This document shows positions 48,016 through 61,300 of a DNA stretch of 64,000 nt, piece by piece (position 1 is the stretch's first letter; each line of letters opens with the position of its first letter). Under the pieces are notes generated by a model, which was given only the letters and a program-made list of their open reading frames with translations, did not search any database and was not told the origin of the DNA. The position numbers and the translations under genes were made by a program. The DNA is from Aphrophora alni. Taxonomy: Eukaryota; Arthropoda; Insecta; Hemiptera; Aphrophoridae. The stretch is from positions 76,670,877 to 76,734,876 of the forward strand of contig OY740768.1 of the NCBI GenBank assembly GCA_963513935.1, read 5' to 3'.

Positions 48016-48792
48016 CAGAGTGTCAGAAAATGTCGTGCCATACTTAAGGTAGTGGTTACATGGGTCAAAATAAAGAAAAAAAAGTTCGTAACCCTTGTCC
48101 AAAAAGCCCCTAGATATCCACCATTTTGTTTTTTACAAAATAATTTAGATGATCGGAACGGTTTATTTGAATGATTGATCAAAAAGCATATATTGTTACC
48201 CACTTTCAACTTATTTAACATAGATTAAATTGTCCATTAGCATTTTTTTTTTTTTTAATAGAAAAAAGATTTTGTTTTCATAAATTAACATAATACAATA
48301 TTATTTTTGTTTGGACTAAATTTGGATGTTGTAGATAATTATCAAAAATTATGTTTAGAGTTTTTTGTCCATAACTCAGGTTATCCATTGACCTAATAAA
48401 AAAAATAAAAAAATAAATAAAAAAAAAAAATAATAATAATAAATGTAATTTTATTTGGCGTTAAAAGAGGAACTTTTGTCTTTGTACATTTGTACAAAAC
48501 GAACGAATTTCATGAAATTTAACATTAAACATTTTTAATGACAGCCATTTAAAAAAATTACATGATAAAGTTTTAGTTTTTGGTATACTGGTAAAAAAAC
48601 AGCATACATAATTTGTATAGTCTACTAAATTTCACTAAAAAATCTTAAAAATTTCAAAACATAATTATTTTTCAAAAAACACAAAGTGGGCGAAAGATGG
48701 AAAACGAAGCGTTTTCCGGAAATATGTTTATAGGAACCTTTTTCTTTATTTTGCCCCATGTAAGTTTGGAACGACATTTTCTGAACACTCTG
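48016..48792. mobile_element. 777-bp TA-flanked MITE
   Basis: Inverted ends beginning CAGAGTGT(T)CAGAAAATGTCGT and extending with gaps over about 65 bases to CAAAATAAAGAAAAA, flanked by TA (48014-48015, 48793-48794). It has an AT-rich interior with A runs and no transposase. Typical Tc1/mariner-type MITE. Confidence 0.9.
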
Positions 48793-48794
48793 TA

Positions 48795-50140
48795 ATGAAT
48801 AGTCAAGCTTAGACCTTGAATTAATGAGATAGGTTTTAAATAACAAATATTTTTTGTTTACTCTATTTCGTAAATGTTTTATTATTAAAACTTTTTAAAT
48901 AACGACTTACAAAAGATTAACATATATTTATAAATAAAACAACTAATTTTATTTTTACACGTTCTGTACATTTACAAAATCTGTCCATCTCTTTAATATG
49001 CAACTTTATGGACTTTTGTAAAGTTTTATTCTTCTTCATACCGATAAAGGAAACGAAAGTGGGATACCCGTTTACACAGAAGCATCTGAGGTCTATTTTT
49101 TTATATTGGGGTTGTTCCGCTGAAAGTAAACGCAACAAAGTGTGGAAGCCCCTCTTTTCCTCTCCACCCGACACATTCCTACCTTGATGATACTGTACAT
49201 GGAGGATACAGCGTGGACTCCAAAATATTAAAAATAATATTTAGTGAGAAGGATAATGGTATGAACGAGGCATAAGAGCGTTTATAAAAGAAATGTTTAA
49301 ATAATAAATATTTTTTGAACTGTAGTACACAACTTTCTCTTAAGAAGTTTTTACTTCACCGAAAAATTTTAAAAATTTCACCATTCGCTACATTTTTTGA
49401 TGTTTTTATTTCTATGAATTTAAAGTTTCAGAAACGTTATAGGACTTTATGAGTTTCAAAAAAAAAACAAAAAATTATTATATTCCTTAACAGTTACACC
49501 GTTATCCCACGATTTCCTCTATAAGTTGGTACATATAACTTGCATACTAAATGCAATGAACTATAGTAAAACAAACAGTAGTCAGGTCGGTTACGATTTA
49601 AACAAATTGGGCCATCCCATCGAGGACCACTAGTGGTACAGTAAAATATGTATATAGTATATTTACTACCAATGTAGTTCTATGAATGGAAATTGTCAAT
49701 CACAATGCAAGAAGAAAGCCACTCGTAAAGCATTTAAATTTCATTATTTCAAAAGTGCACAGTCAGCTGGAATATTATTTGCCAATACTTCTTGCCTTTT
49801 GAATATTATTGAATGAAGATCCCGCATTTCCTAAAATATTCTATATATTTTGATTAACTCGATGATCTCTACTTATTGATAAAATCGAGGTTGTTAAATT
49901 CACTAATCTCATTTTTACTTTCACAAAAATATGAGTGTAGAGAAAGTTACGGTATAGATCAAACAATCGATGTCTAGTTTTTTGAGATTCGGTGTAAAAA
50001 AGAAAAGTTTTTTGGAAAGATGTTTGTCTGTCCTATACTTATCAAACATCTATAACCACTAAATTTGAATAATGTGTTATATCTGACACATACCTTTTCT
50101 GATTTCTCTCGTTATAGTGAAAATCCCAGATGGATTTTGC
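48795..50140. other. Non-coding stretch
   Basis: AT-rich; no element or gene recognised. Confidence 0.5.
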
Positions 50141-50149
50141 GTAAAGTAT

Positions 50150-50833
50150 TCATGTTCCTACTAATGAAATAGTACATTTTTTCAATGGCACTCCTTACAG
50201 CAGCAGACAACGTTCCAAAAACGTCGACGAGTACACTACGACAACCAGTTCCTATGATAGAACGATAAATGTAGTGAAGCTCTAAAGAAATTTAACCGAA
50301 GACCTATTTGTAAAAATCTCGAAAGTAGAAAATTATACGATCCAAAGCTTCCAGAGTCTTTAGGCAAAGTAGGAAGGAATTTTGGGTCCCGGTACTTTAC
50401 CACAATATCAAGAACCACTCCCATAAAAGTGGAAAAAGCTACATTCTGTGTGTGGTTTCCTCCTTCTTCTCCCTCATTGGGACTTTCAGCAGCGGGATGA
50501 AGTTGTAACTATATATAATTTTGATATTGTAAATGATATGGACTCATCATTTGCTAACTTTTCTTCAACTGCTGCTTACATCGACGTCTTTTGTTGATAT
50601 AAAAGTCTGAAGAACCAACGAACCTTTCACTGTAAGATCATCCGAAGAATGTTCATTAAATATCCCATTGTCTTTACAGAAATAAAATTCTGTTATCTTG
50701 TCAGGACGGGAATACGCCCCAGGTCCTGACAATATAGTTTACTCTATGATTAAACCCCTCCCAACTTTGGAAAATCTAACTTTCCTTAAACTAACAATAG
50801 TATATTCGAAGTCACATTGGCGATTTTATAAAA
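50150..50833 (+). pseudogene. R1/Jockey-type LINE, pre-RT and RT start, truncated
   Basis: Frame-shifted fragment: AADNVPKTSTSTLRQPVP (matches the IPxSSxxxRRxPVPWW segment), CSEALKKFNRRPI, then GREYAPGPDNIVYSMIKPLP (RT motif: APGPDxIxYxMIKxL). The frame stops at about 50833 where the satellite array begins. It is the same LINE type as the endonuclease at 7.6 kb, but the two do not overlap. Confidence 0.82.
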
Positions 50834-51905
50834 CCTGCTTAACTCACATACCTTCGGACAGTAATTCAAAACACAAACACTCTTTTGTCTTGTCCGAACA
50901 TTCGTCCACACTGACGATTATATGAAACCTGCTTAACTCACACACCTTCGGACAGTAATTCAAAACACAAACGCTCTTTTGTCTTGTCCGAACATTCGTC
51001 CAAATTGAAGATATAATGGGGCAGTAATTCACACTCTTTTGTCTTGTCCGAACATTAGTCCAAATTGACGATTATATGAAACCTGCTTAACTCACACACC
51101 TTCGGACAGTAATTAAAACACAAACACTCTTTTGTCTTGTCCGAACATTCGTCCAAATTGAAGATATAATGGGACAGTAATTCACACTCTTTTGTCTTGT
51201 CCGAACATTAGTCCAAATTGACGATTATATGAAACCTGCTTAACTCACACACCTTCGGACAGTAATTAAAACACAAACACTCTTTTGTCTTGTCCGAACA
51301 TTCGTCCACATTGACGATTATATAAAACCTGCTTAACTCACACACCTTCGGACAGTAATTAAAACACAAACACTCTTTTGTCTTGTCCGAACATTCGTCC
51401 ACATTGACGATTATATAAAACCTGCTTAATTCACCACCTTCGGACAGTAATTCAAAACACAAACGCTCTTTTGTCTTGTCCGAACATTCGTCCAAATTGA
51501 AGATATAATGGGACAGTAATTCACACTCTTTTGTCTTGTTCGAACATTAGTCCAAATTGACGATTATATGAAACCTGCTTAACTCACACACCTTCGGACA
51601 GTAATTCAAAACACAAACGCTCTTTTGTCTTGTCCGAACATTCGTCCAAATTGAAGATATAATGGGACAGTAATTCACACTCTTTTGTCTTGTCCGAACA
51701 TTAGTCCAAATACGCGATTATATTGAACCTGCTTAAGTCATACCTTCGGACAGAAATTCAAAACTCGAACATTCTCTTGTCTGTGCCCAAACATTTATCC
51801 ACATTCGCGATTATTTGGGTGGACTTGATGTATTAAATATTCTATATCCGTGTACCTCACATTCTGTCGGATAGTAATACAAAATTTGAACATTCGTGAA
51901 TAGTG
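50834..51905 (-). repeat. Satellite array, 93- and 153-bp units
   Basis: The marker CCTGCTTAA recurs at 50834, 50928, 51082, 51235, 51328, 51421, 51574 and 51728, i.e. spacings of 94, 154, 153, 93, 93, 153 and 154. The long unit is the 93-mer plus a 60-base partial copy. On the minus strand the monomer (ATTACTGTCCGAAGGTGTG, GAGTTAAGC, GAATGTTCGGACAAGACA) is clearly related to the decayed units of the 38.3-kb array. The last units, to about 51905, are divergent. Confidence 0.93.
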
Positions 51906-53100
51906 TAGGACCGACTTCTAGGAAAGTGTGTTTCTGTTAAATCCGGTATGTCACAGTTTATGCTTTTGGCAAATTGGTGTCAGCCTTTATTTTCATTTGA
52001 AAATCTCTGGGATCCTACATTAAATATAGAAGCATTAAATAATTTAAACCAGTTCATGCTGTTTTCTGCGAACAATATCTCCTTAGCGGTCACAGGTATT
52101 GTGTTGTTTTTTTATTATTTATTATAAACAGTTCTATTGAAATATTACAGAAAAATTAGCATTGTTTTATGAGAGCTAAACAATGCTTTGTTATTATGAT
52201 TCAGATATAACAAGAAATAGAAATACAATAACGTACTGTGAACTATCTAGACGTAATTGAATATGCCTGAGAAACAGAACACAATATCATTGTGTTAATG
52301 AGGTAATATAACTGGAATGAAGGGCAACAAGTGATCAAATATGCGTTAAATTTCTAACGCCCATTTTACATGTCATAAACATTGTTGACCGAGCGAAGTG
52401 AGCTATATTTTAACTACCACTTGGCAATTTGTTTGTTAGTAGTTTCAACTCTTGTACCGATCGTCATGAAATGTATGGTTGTTCGCAACAAGTTTCTATT
52501 ATTTTTTTTTATTGCGAACAACCTCTCGGTCATCTTCGCAGTAAAAAAAGACCACTAGAGCTAGTATTTCTACTTTGAGATTATATTTTTAATAATTTAT
52601 TATTATAGAAAACACGTTTCAGAAACATTATATACAGCTACATAAAATAAGATATAAAAACTTATGAAGTGTTGATTTTAGGGCGCCTTTTGAATATACA
52701 GACTTATCCAATGGTCCGTAAAACCGAGGCTAATACCAAATTTGTAATAGGACGAAAGTAGTTAACTAAAGGGAAATGCCAATCGTTAAAATTCGCTTAA
52801 TAATAAAATTAACAGAACGAATAAATGTAACGGGTACAAACGTGAGTAAATTTAGGAATGTAGGTGTACTCTACATTACACTAACAATGATTGTATAGTC
52901 ACCATAACCATTGTTGGTGTTTGAATGCATTTTATCTTGATAAACAGGATATCACCTTTCTTGATCGCGATATCCTCTCATCCTGAGTAAAGTAATCCTC
53001 TCATTTTCATTCAACTCCATTCCTTATATCAAACTGTAAATAACTTTACTTCAACGTTCCGGTAGCCTACAGAATTTACTCATGAAAGTTGAATTACCTA
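51906..53100. other. Non-coding stretch
   Basis: No gene or element recognised. A 13-base G run lies at about 53167-53179, just inside the following repeat. Confidence 0.5.
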
Positions 53101-53129
53101 GAAAGTTGAAATTTCCTGTGACTTGATCT

Positions 53130-54310
53130 TAAATCCTATATGCTCACTGAGAAAGATTTCAAATTGGGGGGGGGGGGGGAATCAAAGAGGCATATAGAAG
53201 CTAGGGTCTGTTTCTACAGTTTTACACATGTCATTATAAAACTCTTTGAAAGTCAAAAATTGCAAATTGATGGCATAAAATATCTAATATTATATTCATC
53301 CTCATCTTGATTATGCTTGTCAATAAAACAAATATTTACAAATCAAATGAGCATTAACTGACTTTTAAATTATGTGTCACATAGGTACTTCTATTATTTT
53401 ATAAATACGAAAATATAATTAAAAAAAAAAAAAAAAAAGTTTAGCACATAGCCTTAGAGGCGATATTTCAGCACAATTTGATCATGGACACAAGAATAAG
53501 GCACTTTAAAAGTGTTGTATTTATGGCAAGTACCCCCAATATTATTTTGGAGTAACCACAAGTTTTGGTTTTGGGTTTAAGAAAAAATGGAGGAACCTCT
53601 TTAGATATGGCCAAAATATTTTAACATAATAAAATCTCTTTATTGTTAAAGCAAATGTTAAGCTGATAGGCATCGTTCCAAAAATAACAAAAAACACTAT
53701 TTTGGCTCAGTGGACGTCAAATACGTATAGATCGACAAAAAAGACAATACTTATTTGACCCATCATATACTTTTTCTATACTATGTGTGAGAAAGCAAAC
53801 AAAAAACTTTTACATTTTGCAAATTAGCAGTAAACATTTGATTGTTCTTTTTAATAAAGCGAAATATCATCAAGGTCAACAACACCTTAATAAAAACGGA
53901 ATTTAAAATTCCAATTCACGATTCTTTCATAAAACATTTTTTAAACTTCATGAACATAAATGTGTTTCAATGGCAGAATTCTAACATTTTGAACAGAGGT
54001 ACGAATTGTTTTCTTGATGATTTTTTTTAAACATATCAATTTTTTTTTTTTTTTTTTTTTAGAAACCATTGTGTAATATGTGATTAAAAATCACATATGA
54101 TTTGATGCTCACTGAGAATGATTTTTTTCGAATTTGGGGGCCTCAAGGCAAATATAGGCTAGGGTCTGTTTCTATAATTTTTAAAATGTTTACGATCAAT
54201 TTGCAATTCATTTTACAATCCTTTGAAAATTAGAAATTTCAAAATGGCAGTATTAAATATCTAAAATAACATTCATCCGCATCTTGATTATGCTTGTTAA
54301 TATACAACAC
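53130..54310. repeat. Direct duplication inside dispersed repeat
   Basis: 53130-53340 and 54090-54310 share colinear blocks (TGCTCACTGAGAA, GCTAGGGTCTGTTTCTA, CATCTTGATTATGCTTGT) at about 950 bases distance. The later copy and sequence around it form an extra 600-700 bases absent from the inverted counterpart near 63.8 kb. Confidence 0.75.
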
Positions 54311-56530
54311 TTTATTTGTGGTATAGGTTAATGGGCTACTGGTTTTTCACTTTCTGTAACAACCGTTAAATATACAAAATCCTTTAAAGGGGAAACACGC
54401 TTTACTTTTTCGTTAAAAATAAAATTATATTACAAGATTTACAATAAAATATTAATTTTTATTCAAAAATGGCAAATTCAAAATTATGTTTAAGGGTAAT
54501 CCATGTTTTTGATGGTAAATATTGATTCAAGTGGTCTAAATCAACACAATGCCCCAAAGAACATAATGTATGGAAAAACTACTTTTGTCGTCTGCTTTCG
54601 TTTCTTTGTTTGTATTTTTTGAACAAACTTTTATCTACGAGACGGATTTAGATATCACATTCAGATTTTGTTTAGGACTATATGCTTGTATATGACGTCT
54701 AAATAAGTCTACTAAACATTATATTCTTATAAGAAATGGCGTCTATTTGAATTGTATAAAATTTTATATATTTAAAAAAAAATAAGTTATATAAAAAAAA
54801 ATTAATACAAATTGGTTATTATAATTAAACAAAAAATATTATTAATATTTTTAATCATAGGATTAACGAATCATCGATAAAAAAAAATCATTTCTTTATC
54901 AGGGAATGCTCATAATTTACCAGTGCTCCTTAAGTTTGGGATTATTTGTCAAACCCCATCAACAAACTCACATGTCCTCCTGTTTCTAAAATATCACTAA
55001 TTGAAGGGACTGGATAACTTGTAATCAATTACCTAGAAATTCTTATATTCGATAACTCTGTTATCCTATGACCAACAATAAATAAATATATCACTGTTTT
55101 TCGTTAAAATATCTTTTATTTGTAAATAGTTTAAGTTAACGATTTTAGAGATATATGGTATTAAATATTTCAAATCGCCATTTTGAAACAGTTTTGTGTA
55201 AAGTTAGAATGTTTAGTAGATGTATTATCCAAGTATATATACAAAATTTAATTTTCATTTTTAAATCCGTTCCTTTGAAGTTAGGTGTTTCTTATAAAAT
55301 ACACAAAATGACAAACAGCCACCGGACATAATATGTTGTAAGGAACGTTTTTTGTTTATTTAGACCTCCTGTATTTTATATTAACCTAATGTTTGATCTT
55401 CAAATAAAAAATTAACTTTTAAAGAAATTATTTACCATAATTGTATTTCTAAGAAAAAACAGTAAGACACGTTCTCCAAATATTTTGTGTCTTTCCACAG
55501 TTGTAAAGACATCAATGCTAGTGCATACGTTTAAAAGCATCCTGTATATCGGAATATGTAAAAAATAACGTTATCTGTCAGCCATAATACAAAGATGAGG
55601 TATTACCATTGAATAATAGGTTTCGTTTATTAGTGTAAGCAGTAATATAGCTCATGATGTATTCCTTTTATGATAATGACAGACTAGTAATTGCGCTTCA
55701 GCAAGTATTTGGTATGCGTAATCCTTCACCCTGCGTGATTTCATCGTATAAGTTAACAATAATATTCGGTTCAGTCTCGGCGACTCGTGGATTGTAAAAC
55801 GCGTAGGACGAACGTTACTTCCAAAAATACAATAATAAATAATGGTATTTAATAATACATCTAAATTTTTGTGATTACCTACTATAGGGGTATCACTTTG
55901 ACAAGATCATCGCTTAAGTTTTGTCTCGCGTAGGTAGAACTGTGGTGGGAGAGGGAGAGCCTGAGTGAGGCCAGATATATCTGCCTGCTGCATTGCGTAG
56001 GGCTTAATATTTTCTTTTTCAAACCTACTACAGCGCTAAAAAAACTGTGAATGTGTATCGTTTATGTTCCTGACAACTACAATTAATAAATTTAATTATT
56101 CTACAAAGTAAAAGACGTAAAAAGACATTAAATTATCGGTTTGAATAATTCCTTTGTATTATGGCAAAAATGTAACAATTTATCCCTATTACCGCTCCAA
56201 TCCCCTACCTGTCATCGCCCCTACATGCATGCGCGAGCCACTCTCGAGATGACGGTTCTGCGCAGGTTTCTTTCTGTCTGGTAGGCCTATAGTCATATAT
56301 AATAACTGGTGGCACTATAAATTATTGTTAATGCTGTGCATTCGTTTTAAGCAATGATGTAAATATAACCTCAAAATAAGCTAATACACAAAAACAGCTG
56401 ATCAGCTAAAACATCAATTTTAATCGTTGTAACCCTCAGGGGCTCGGTTATAGTGAGTACGGGCTTGGCAATCCCGAGGAAATCTAGCTGATTGTACAAC
56501 TTTTTTTTCCATATTTTAAAACTAACTGCA
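53520..56530 (+). repeat. Large inverted duplication, left arm
   Basis: Complementary to 62330-64000 over its whole compared length, from CCCAATATTATTTTGGA at 53534 to GGAAATCTAGCTGATTGT near 56500. It differs by substitutions, an extra 600-700 bases (about 53700-54360) and the 405-bp element at 55885-56289. No coding frame; probably a large non-autonomous element or its end. Confidence 0.85.
55885..56289. mobile_element. 405-bp TA-flanked non-autonomous element, copy 2
   Basis: Ends TAGGGGTATC and GGTAGGCCTA, flanked by TA (55883-55884, 56290-56291). The inverted counterpart at about 62548 reads straight through (complement of ACTAGTAGGTAATC) with one TA, an empty site. This proves that the element is a discrete insertion and fixes its boundaries. 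Confidence 0.93.
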
Positions 56531-58243
56531 CAAAATATAGCAGTAGTGCTAAACAACACATCAACACCGAGTAGAAGTTCTCACATCAAAACTGAGGTTA
56601 TTTATGAATATTACAAATAACTTAGGTGTATTGTTGAGGAAAAGGGATTGCCAACTTCAAAACTCGGCAAACGAAAAATACTCTCCGTGTACACACACTT
56701 TCAATCATCTTCATGAATAATTCCTTCCCTTTTCAACTTTAAAACGTTGTTTTGTTGTTTATTTATGTTATTTTACATGTAAGAATTAATCTAACCTACA
56801 TACGGGACATTTCCTGTATATTATAAATCAATTCAAATAAACTTAACCTAAATTTCGTTTGGTTCGGTTGCCATTCGGAGTGAGCAAAGTAGTGGGCAAA
56901 GTGAAACTGTTGAGAAATCAGCTGTATTGCAAACTGATTTAAATGAACAAAATGCCACTTTGTCAACAACTGTAGACAAAATATATTATATAAGGATAAA
57001 TTAAAATCCTTACAATTTTACCCATATAGAAAATGAGAACAAATTTTAACATAAGTTTATAATATTAATTTTAAAAAAATATATAGCCTATTTCATTTTG
57101 TGCAATTTGTTGCAAAACATAAAACTAGAATACATTTTGCAAATATGCGTGTTAGAATAATTTTATATATAAGTTACGTGTCGTGTCGTAACAACGAGGT
57201 TTTTAAAAAAGATTGTTTTCCTTTCAAAATCTTTTATTTATTATAATTATACTCTAATATTAATTTAAAATACAATATAACAAAAAACTTAGTAAAACTA
57301 AAGGAAACAAAGATTGTTTTCCTTTATAAACCTTTTATTTATTATAATTATACTCTAATATTAATTTAAAATACAATATAACAAAAAACTATGTCCAATC
57401 TGTTTGTCTTAATTCCTAACCTAACCTAACTTAATTTTCACAAAAACGTAAAACACGTTACGAATTCCATTTGAATCACCAGTCTCTGTCTATGGCAATT
57501 TTACTTAATGAAATCATACATTAAGAATAACTTCTCTTTTGCTGACAGGCATTTGGGGTTCGGCGAATTGAAACTTCGAATTGTAATAATTTATTTATTG
57601 TTTACACTGATGACCGACGGTACTTGATAGAATTCCATTTTAACAAATAAAACACAATTTTTCTTTTGTAAAAATTCTATAATTTATTTTGAAAACTATA
57701 CTTTCTATCTGTGATAACAGCCAAGTCCAAGCTTTTCTAACAAATAATCCATAAAATCTCTTTCTTACTTTCGAAAGCAGTATATACCTTGCTTGTTTGA
57801 TAGTATTTAATTTATCAAAACGTCTGTATAAATGTATTTCCTACGTGGATAAATATTTGTGTTAATTAACGCTTGACGCAATCAATTTAAATATGATTCT
57901 CTTTTGCATTAAAAAAAATATAAACTATGGACCATAATATCAAAAACATTTATTGCTAAACTTTGGTGGCCTTTAGAAAAGCCGATTTTCTAGTCTTAAC
58001 GATGTGGTCATTTTACCTTCTAAATGAGTTTTCCCAAAGTCGATACCTCGCTAAATTACTTTTTTGTTCCCGAAAACTATAGATTCATCCTATTTCAACA
58101 AAATCCTACGACCGGTTTTACAAATATGTAAAAATTGCTCATTTGATAGTATTGGATATTTGACAACAAAACTACGACGTTTTATTAACTAAAGTTATTT
58201 CTTTGTTGATGAGAAAGGGATAAGATGTTCGAGAGAAGGTCGT
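56531..58243. other. Non-coding stretch with a 101-bp tandem duplication
   Basis: 57211-57310 and 57312-57390 are two tandem copies (GATTGTTTTCCTTT through ATATAACAAAAAACT) with a 101-base period. Otherwise nothing recognised. Confidence 0.7.
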
Positions 58244-58399
58244 CTACTTTGTAAGGAGGTGTTTCATGTAGGCTGACATAGGCAGTCTATTGCGATCTCC
58301 CTCATCCCACCAGTCACTATGATAAGTGAACCAGTAACCTCCATGGAACCTCTTGGCCATCTTATCAGTAGAAACGGGGCAGGATTTTTCAAGAAGCAT
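58244..58399 (-). CDS. Short unrecognised open frame (51 codons) in a less AT-rich island
   Basis: A minus-strand frame from ATG at 58399 (or the better-placed ATG at 58360, 38 residues) to TAG at 58244. It reads MAKRFHGGYWFTYHSDWWDE then GDRNRLPMSAYMKHLLTK. The composition, rich in aromatic and charged residues, is unlike random AT-rich translation, and the block 58240-58380 is clearly less AT-rich than its surroundings. A weak donor GTAGAC overlaps the stop. It could be a real small exon, a fragment of a captured or transposon gene, or chance. I do not recognise it. Confidence 0.3.
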   Translation of the reverse strand: MLLEKSCPVSTDKMAKRFHGGYWFTYHSDWWDEGDRNRLPMSAYMKHLLTK

Positions 58400-61300
58400 G
58401 TACAATTTTGTTCAATTAGTTAGATAATGGCACGAGATGAATTTTTAATTTTATAACATTGCTTCTGAAATAGAAACGAAAAGAACAAATGTTTAATTTT
58501 TACTTTATTTCCTAAACTACTCAAGTGTATTAAAAGTGTTTGATCAAACACAGTTCGTGATCAATAACTTACGAATCAAAAGAGATATTTAAAAGACAGT
58601 CTGCAGAACTCGTATATATAATGCGTCACATGGTCTCTTTTCCTACATAAAATTTTTAAATTGGTTCCAAGATAGTCGTCAAAAATTCAAAATGTGAAAA
58701 AATTTACAGTGCTTTATAAACGCACATCAGATTTAAAGTTTTTATTTTAAGCCATTCTTGAAATATACATTAATTTTTTTTTTTTTAGTTACAATAATTA
58801 TAAAAAAGAAGGTTGATACTAGAGTTTACAAACTTTTTCCTTTCAGATTTCATCTTTAATTGTCAACATTGCAAATTTACCCATGAGAAATCACCTCTCC
58901 TTTTAGGTACCCCCTCCTTTAGTTACATAAATGACCGATTTCGTTTTAATAAACGTCAAACTTGAAACATCTGTACACGTGACACAAATCTTTATAGCAC
59001 GTGACTTATCAGCACGCGATGAGTTGCTGTATTTAAATAAAACATTATTAAAATATTTTTTAATGTATTCTCTCACAAATTCTTTTTGTAGTTGGGTGAT
59101 TTGTTTATAGTTGTTTGTAGACAAAATATGTCAAATGACAATAGATATTGTTTAGTAAAAATGGTTCAATTTTTAATGGTCTGTTACTCTTCATCATTTA
59201 AAGTAGGTAAATTATTTAATTTAATGTGCATAATATATATTCTTTAGAGTAAAGACAGGAAAATTAATTAGAAAATATCAGCAATCAATCAAATAAAATA
59301 ACTTGAATATGAAAACTGGTAGAGATGGTTTTTAGTACATCGACCATCGTCGATATACTTAGGTATATTCTTAGATAGATTTCTTTACTCGGGGAGGGGG
59401 GATTCTTTTTTGTAGTTGATAAAATATCTTTAATTTGGTTTTTGACACATTACTATTTTCTCCACCTTTAAAATAACCCGACCCTCGACCTACTTCAGCC
59501 TTGCTATATGTGAAAATCGACATTTTCTTAAAATCTACATCTTAAACTAGGTTATTTTTCATCCTATCGAAATATACTCATATATATAAAAAATCAAATT
59601 AACGATTTTCAAAAGTAATAAAAATGATTAGCTTGAGTTTTTTAAATTATAGCTTAAGTGTGTTTTTACGAGCAAATTAACACTAAATTTGAAGTTGTAA
59701 AATTAAAAAAAAACAAGTTTACGTAATTCGGCCAATATTAATAATATGAAATGGGGAAAACACAAATTGTAGGTCTTTATTGTACTAAAAGTTGAGCATC
59801 TAGATATTTTATCACTAATCTTATAATTATTTAGTTAACTTATTTGAGAAAAATCCAGCGAAATTTATTTTTTGTGAAATTGCATACAATTTTCTCAATT
59901 TTTATCGTACAGCAAAAAAGTAAAAAAGCAAATAAAAGCATCATCCATCTACTAAATAATGATGCGAACTTTAATTTATCTGGTCTTTTAAAGCATATTA
60001 ATAAAAAGTGACGATTTTAACTGTAACAACGATTACATATGTAGAACATAAAATTTATCTTAATATTTTTCAACATACTTAAAATTTTGAGTTATGTGAG
60101 AAAAACAGATAGTAGGGCCTATGTGTCATAGACATACAAAAAACAAAGTAAATATTGTTTTCAACCATAACTAAACTAACTTAGATTAGATAGCGAAAAA
60201 AAATTAAAGCTCAAGAAATATCTTTCAATTACTTCTCTTTTGAAATGTTTGATTAAACTCACCGATTTAGAGATATTTACAAAAACACGTGCAGCGCGCA
60301 CATCTATTTTGAAAGTCAGAATATAACTCGTACCCTTTAAATAGCCACATTTGAATTTTACCACAACGTATTAAAATTTAAAAAAATCAAATTAAAGTTT
60401 ACTTTTCTGAAATCATCTCTCTTATAATTTGTTCATAATATACGCCTATTATTCAGGTCGTATAGTCTAGTGGAACCCCGTTTGACCCAGATATCAAAAG
60501 TGTTTTTGAAATACAGAATGGATCCCACACGTAAAAATAAATACATAAGGCCATATAATACTTGTATTTAGCTTCGTTTTTTGTCTGTCTATCTGTTTAT
60601 GTGCTTGTTTTTTTTGTTTTGTTTTTTTTTTATAAAGAAATTTATAACTTCGAAAATAAATTAAATATTGAGTCCTCATTTGGCACAGACTACACGTTTT
60701 ATGTAAAAACATATTAAAAAACTACAAGACTTTATTTTGTGCATTTTCAAAATGGTGGCTGTTTCAAATACGTAAATGTCGAGTATTACAAAAATGCACG
60801 AGACCAAATATTTCTCTTTTAACGACAAACACAATGATACCTATATTTTTATTATAGGTCAAAGAAATAACAAAATTTAAAAAAACAAAAACATGTATTA
60901 TTTAACTAAAAAACCACAAATTTATTATTTTAGAATTTATTCTAGAATGTAACATACAATACAAATTTATTCAATCAATACAAATAAGCAATAAATAATA
61001 TCATAAACTTTTAGCCGTCAATTACCTAGATATTAATTTTTCATTATTTTCTCGTTAACTTGGTTTATCTTTTAACGAACAATGAAAATAAAGATATAAT
61101 TAAGAATTACAGTTGTTGTTAAAATAAATAAAAAATTATGTGACTTTTACTTTTTTGTAAAAGTTGTGGTTTTCAAGATATTTGGCGTTACAATTTTTTA
61201 CCGGCTCCCATTTTTAAAGTGTACAAAATAAAGTCTTCGTTTTTGATAAAAGTCTCATAATATTGTGAACACCAAATCTGGACTCAATATATCATAAACT

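Noticed and set aside
51208..51495. 95-codon repetitive open frame on the minus strand
   Set aside because: Translation of the 93/153-bp satellite; cysteine-rich look is accidental.
38315..51905. The two satellite arrays as the terminal repeats of a single foldback element
   Set aside because: The arrays have different unit lengths, and the decayed units are not in mirror positions (inner side in one, outer in the other).
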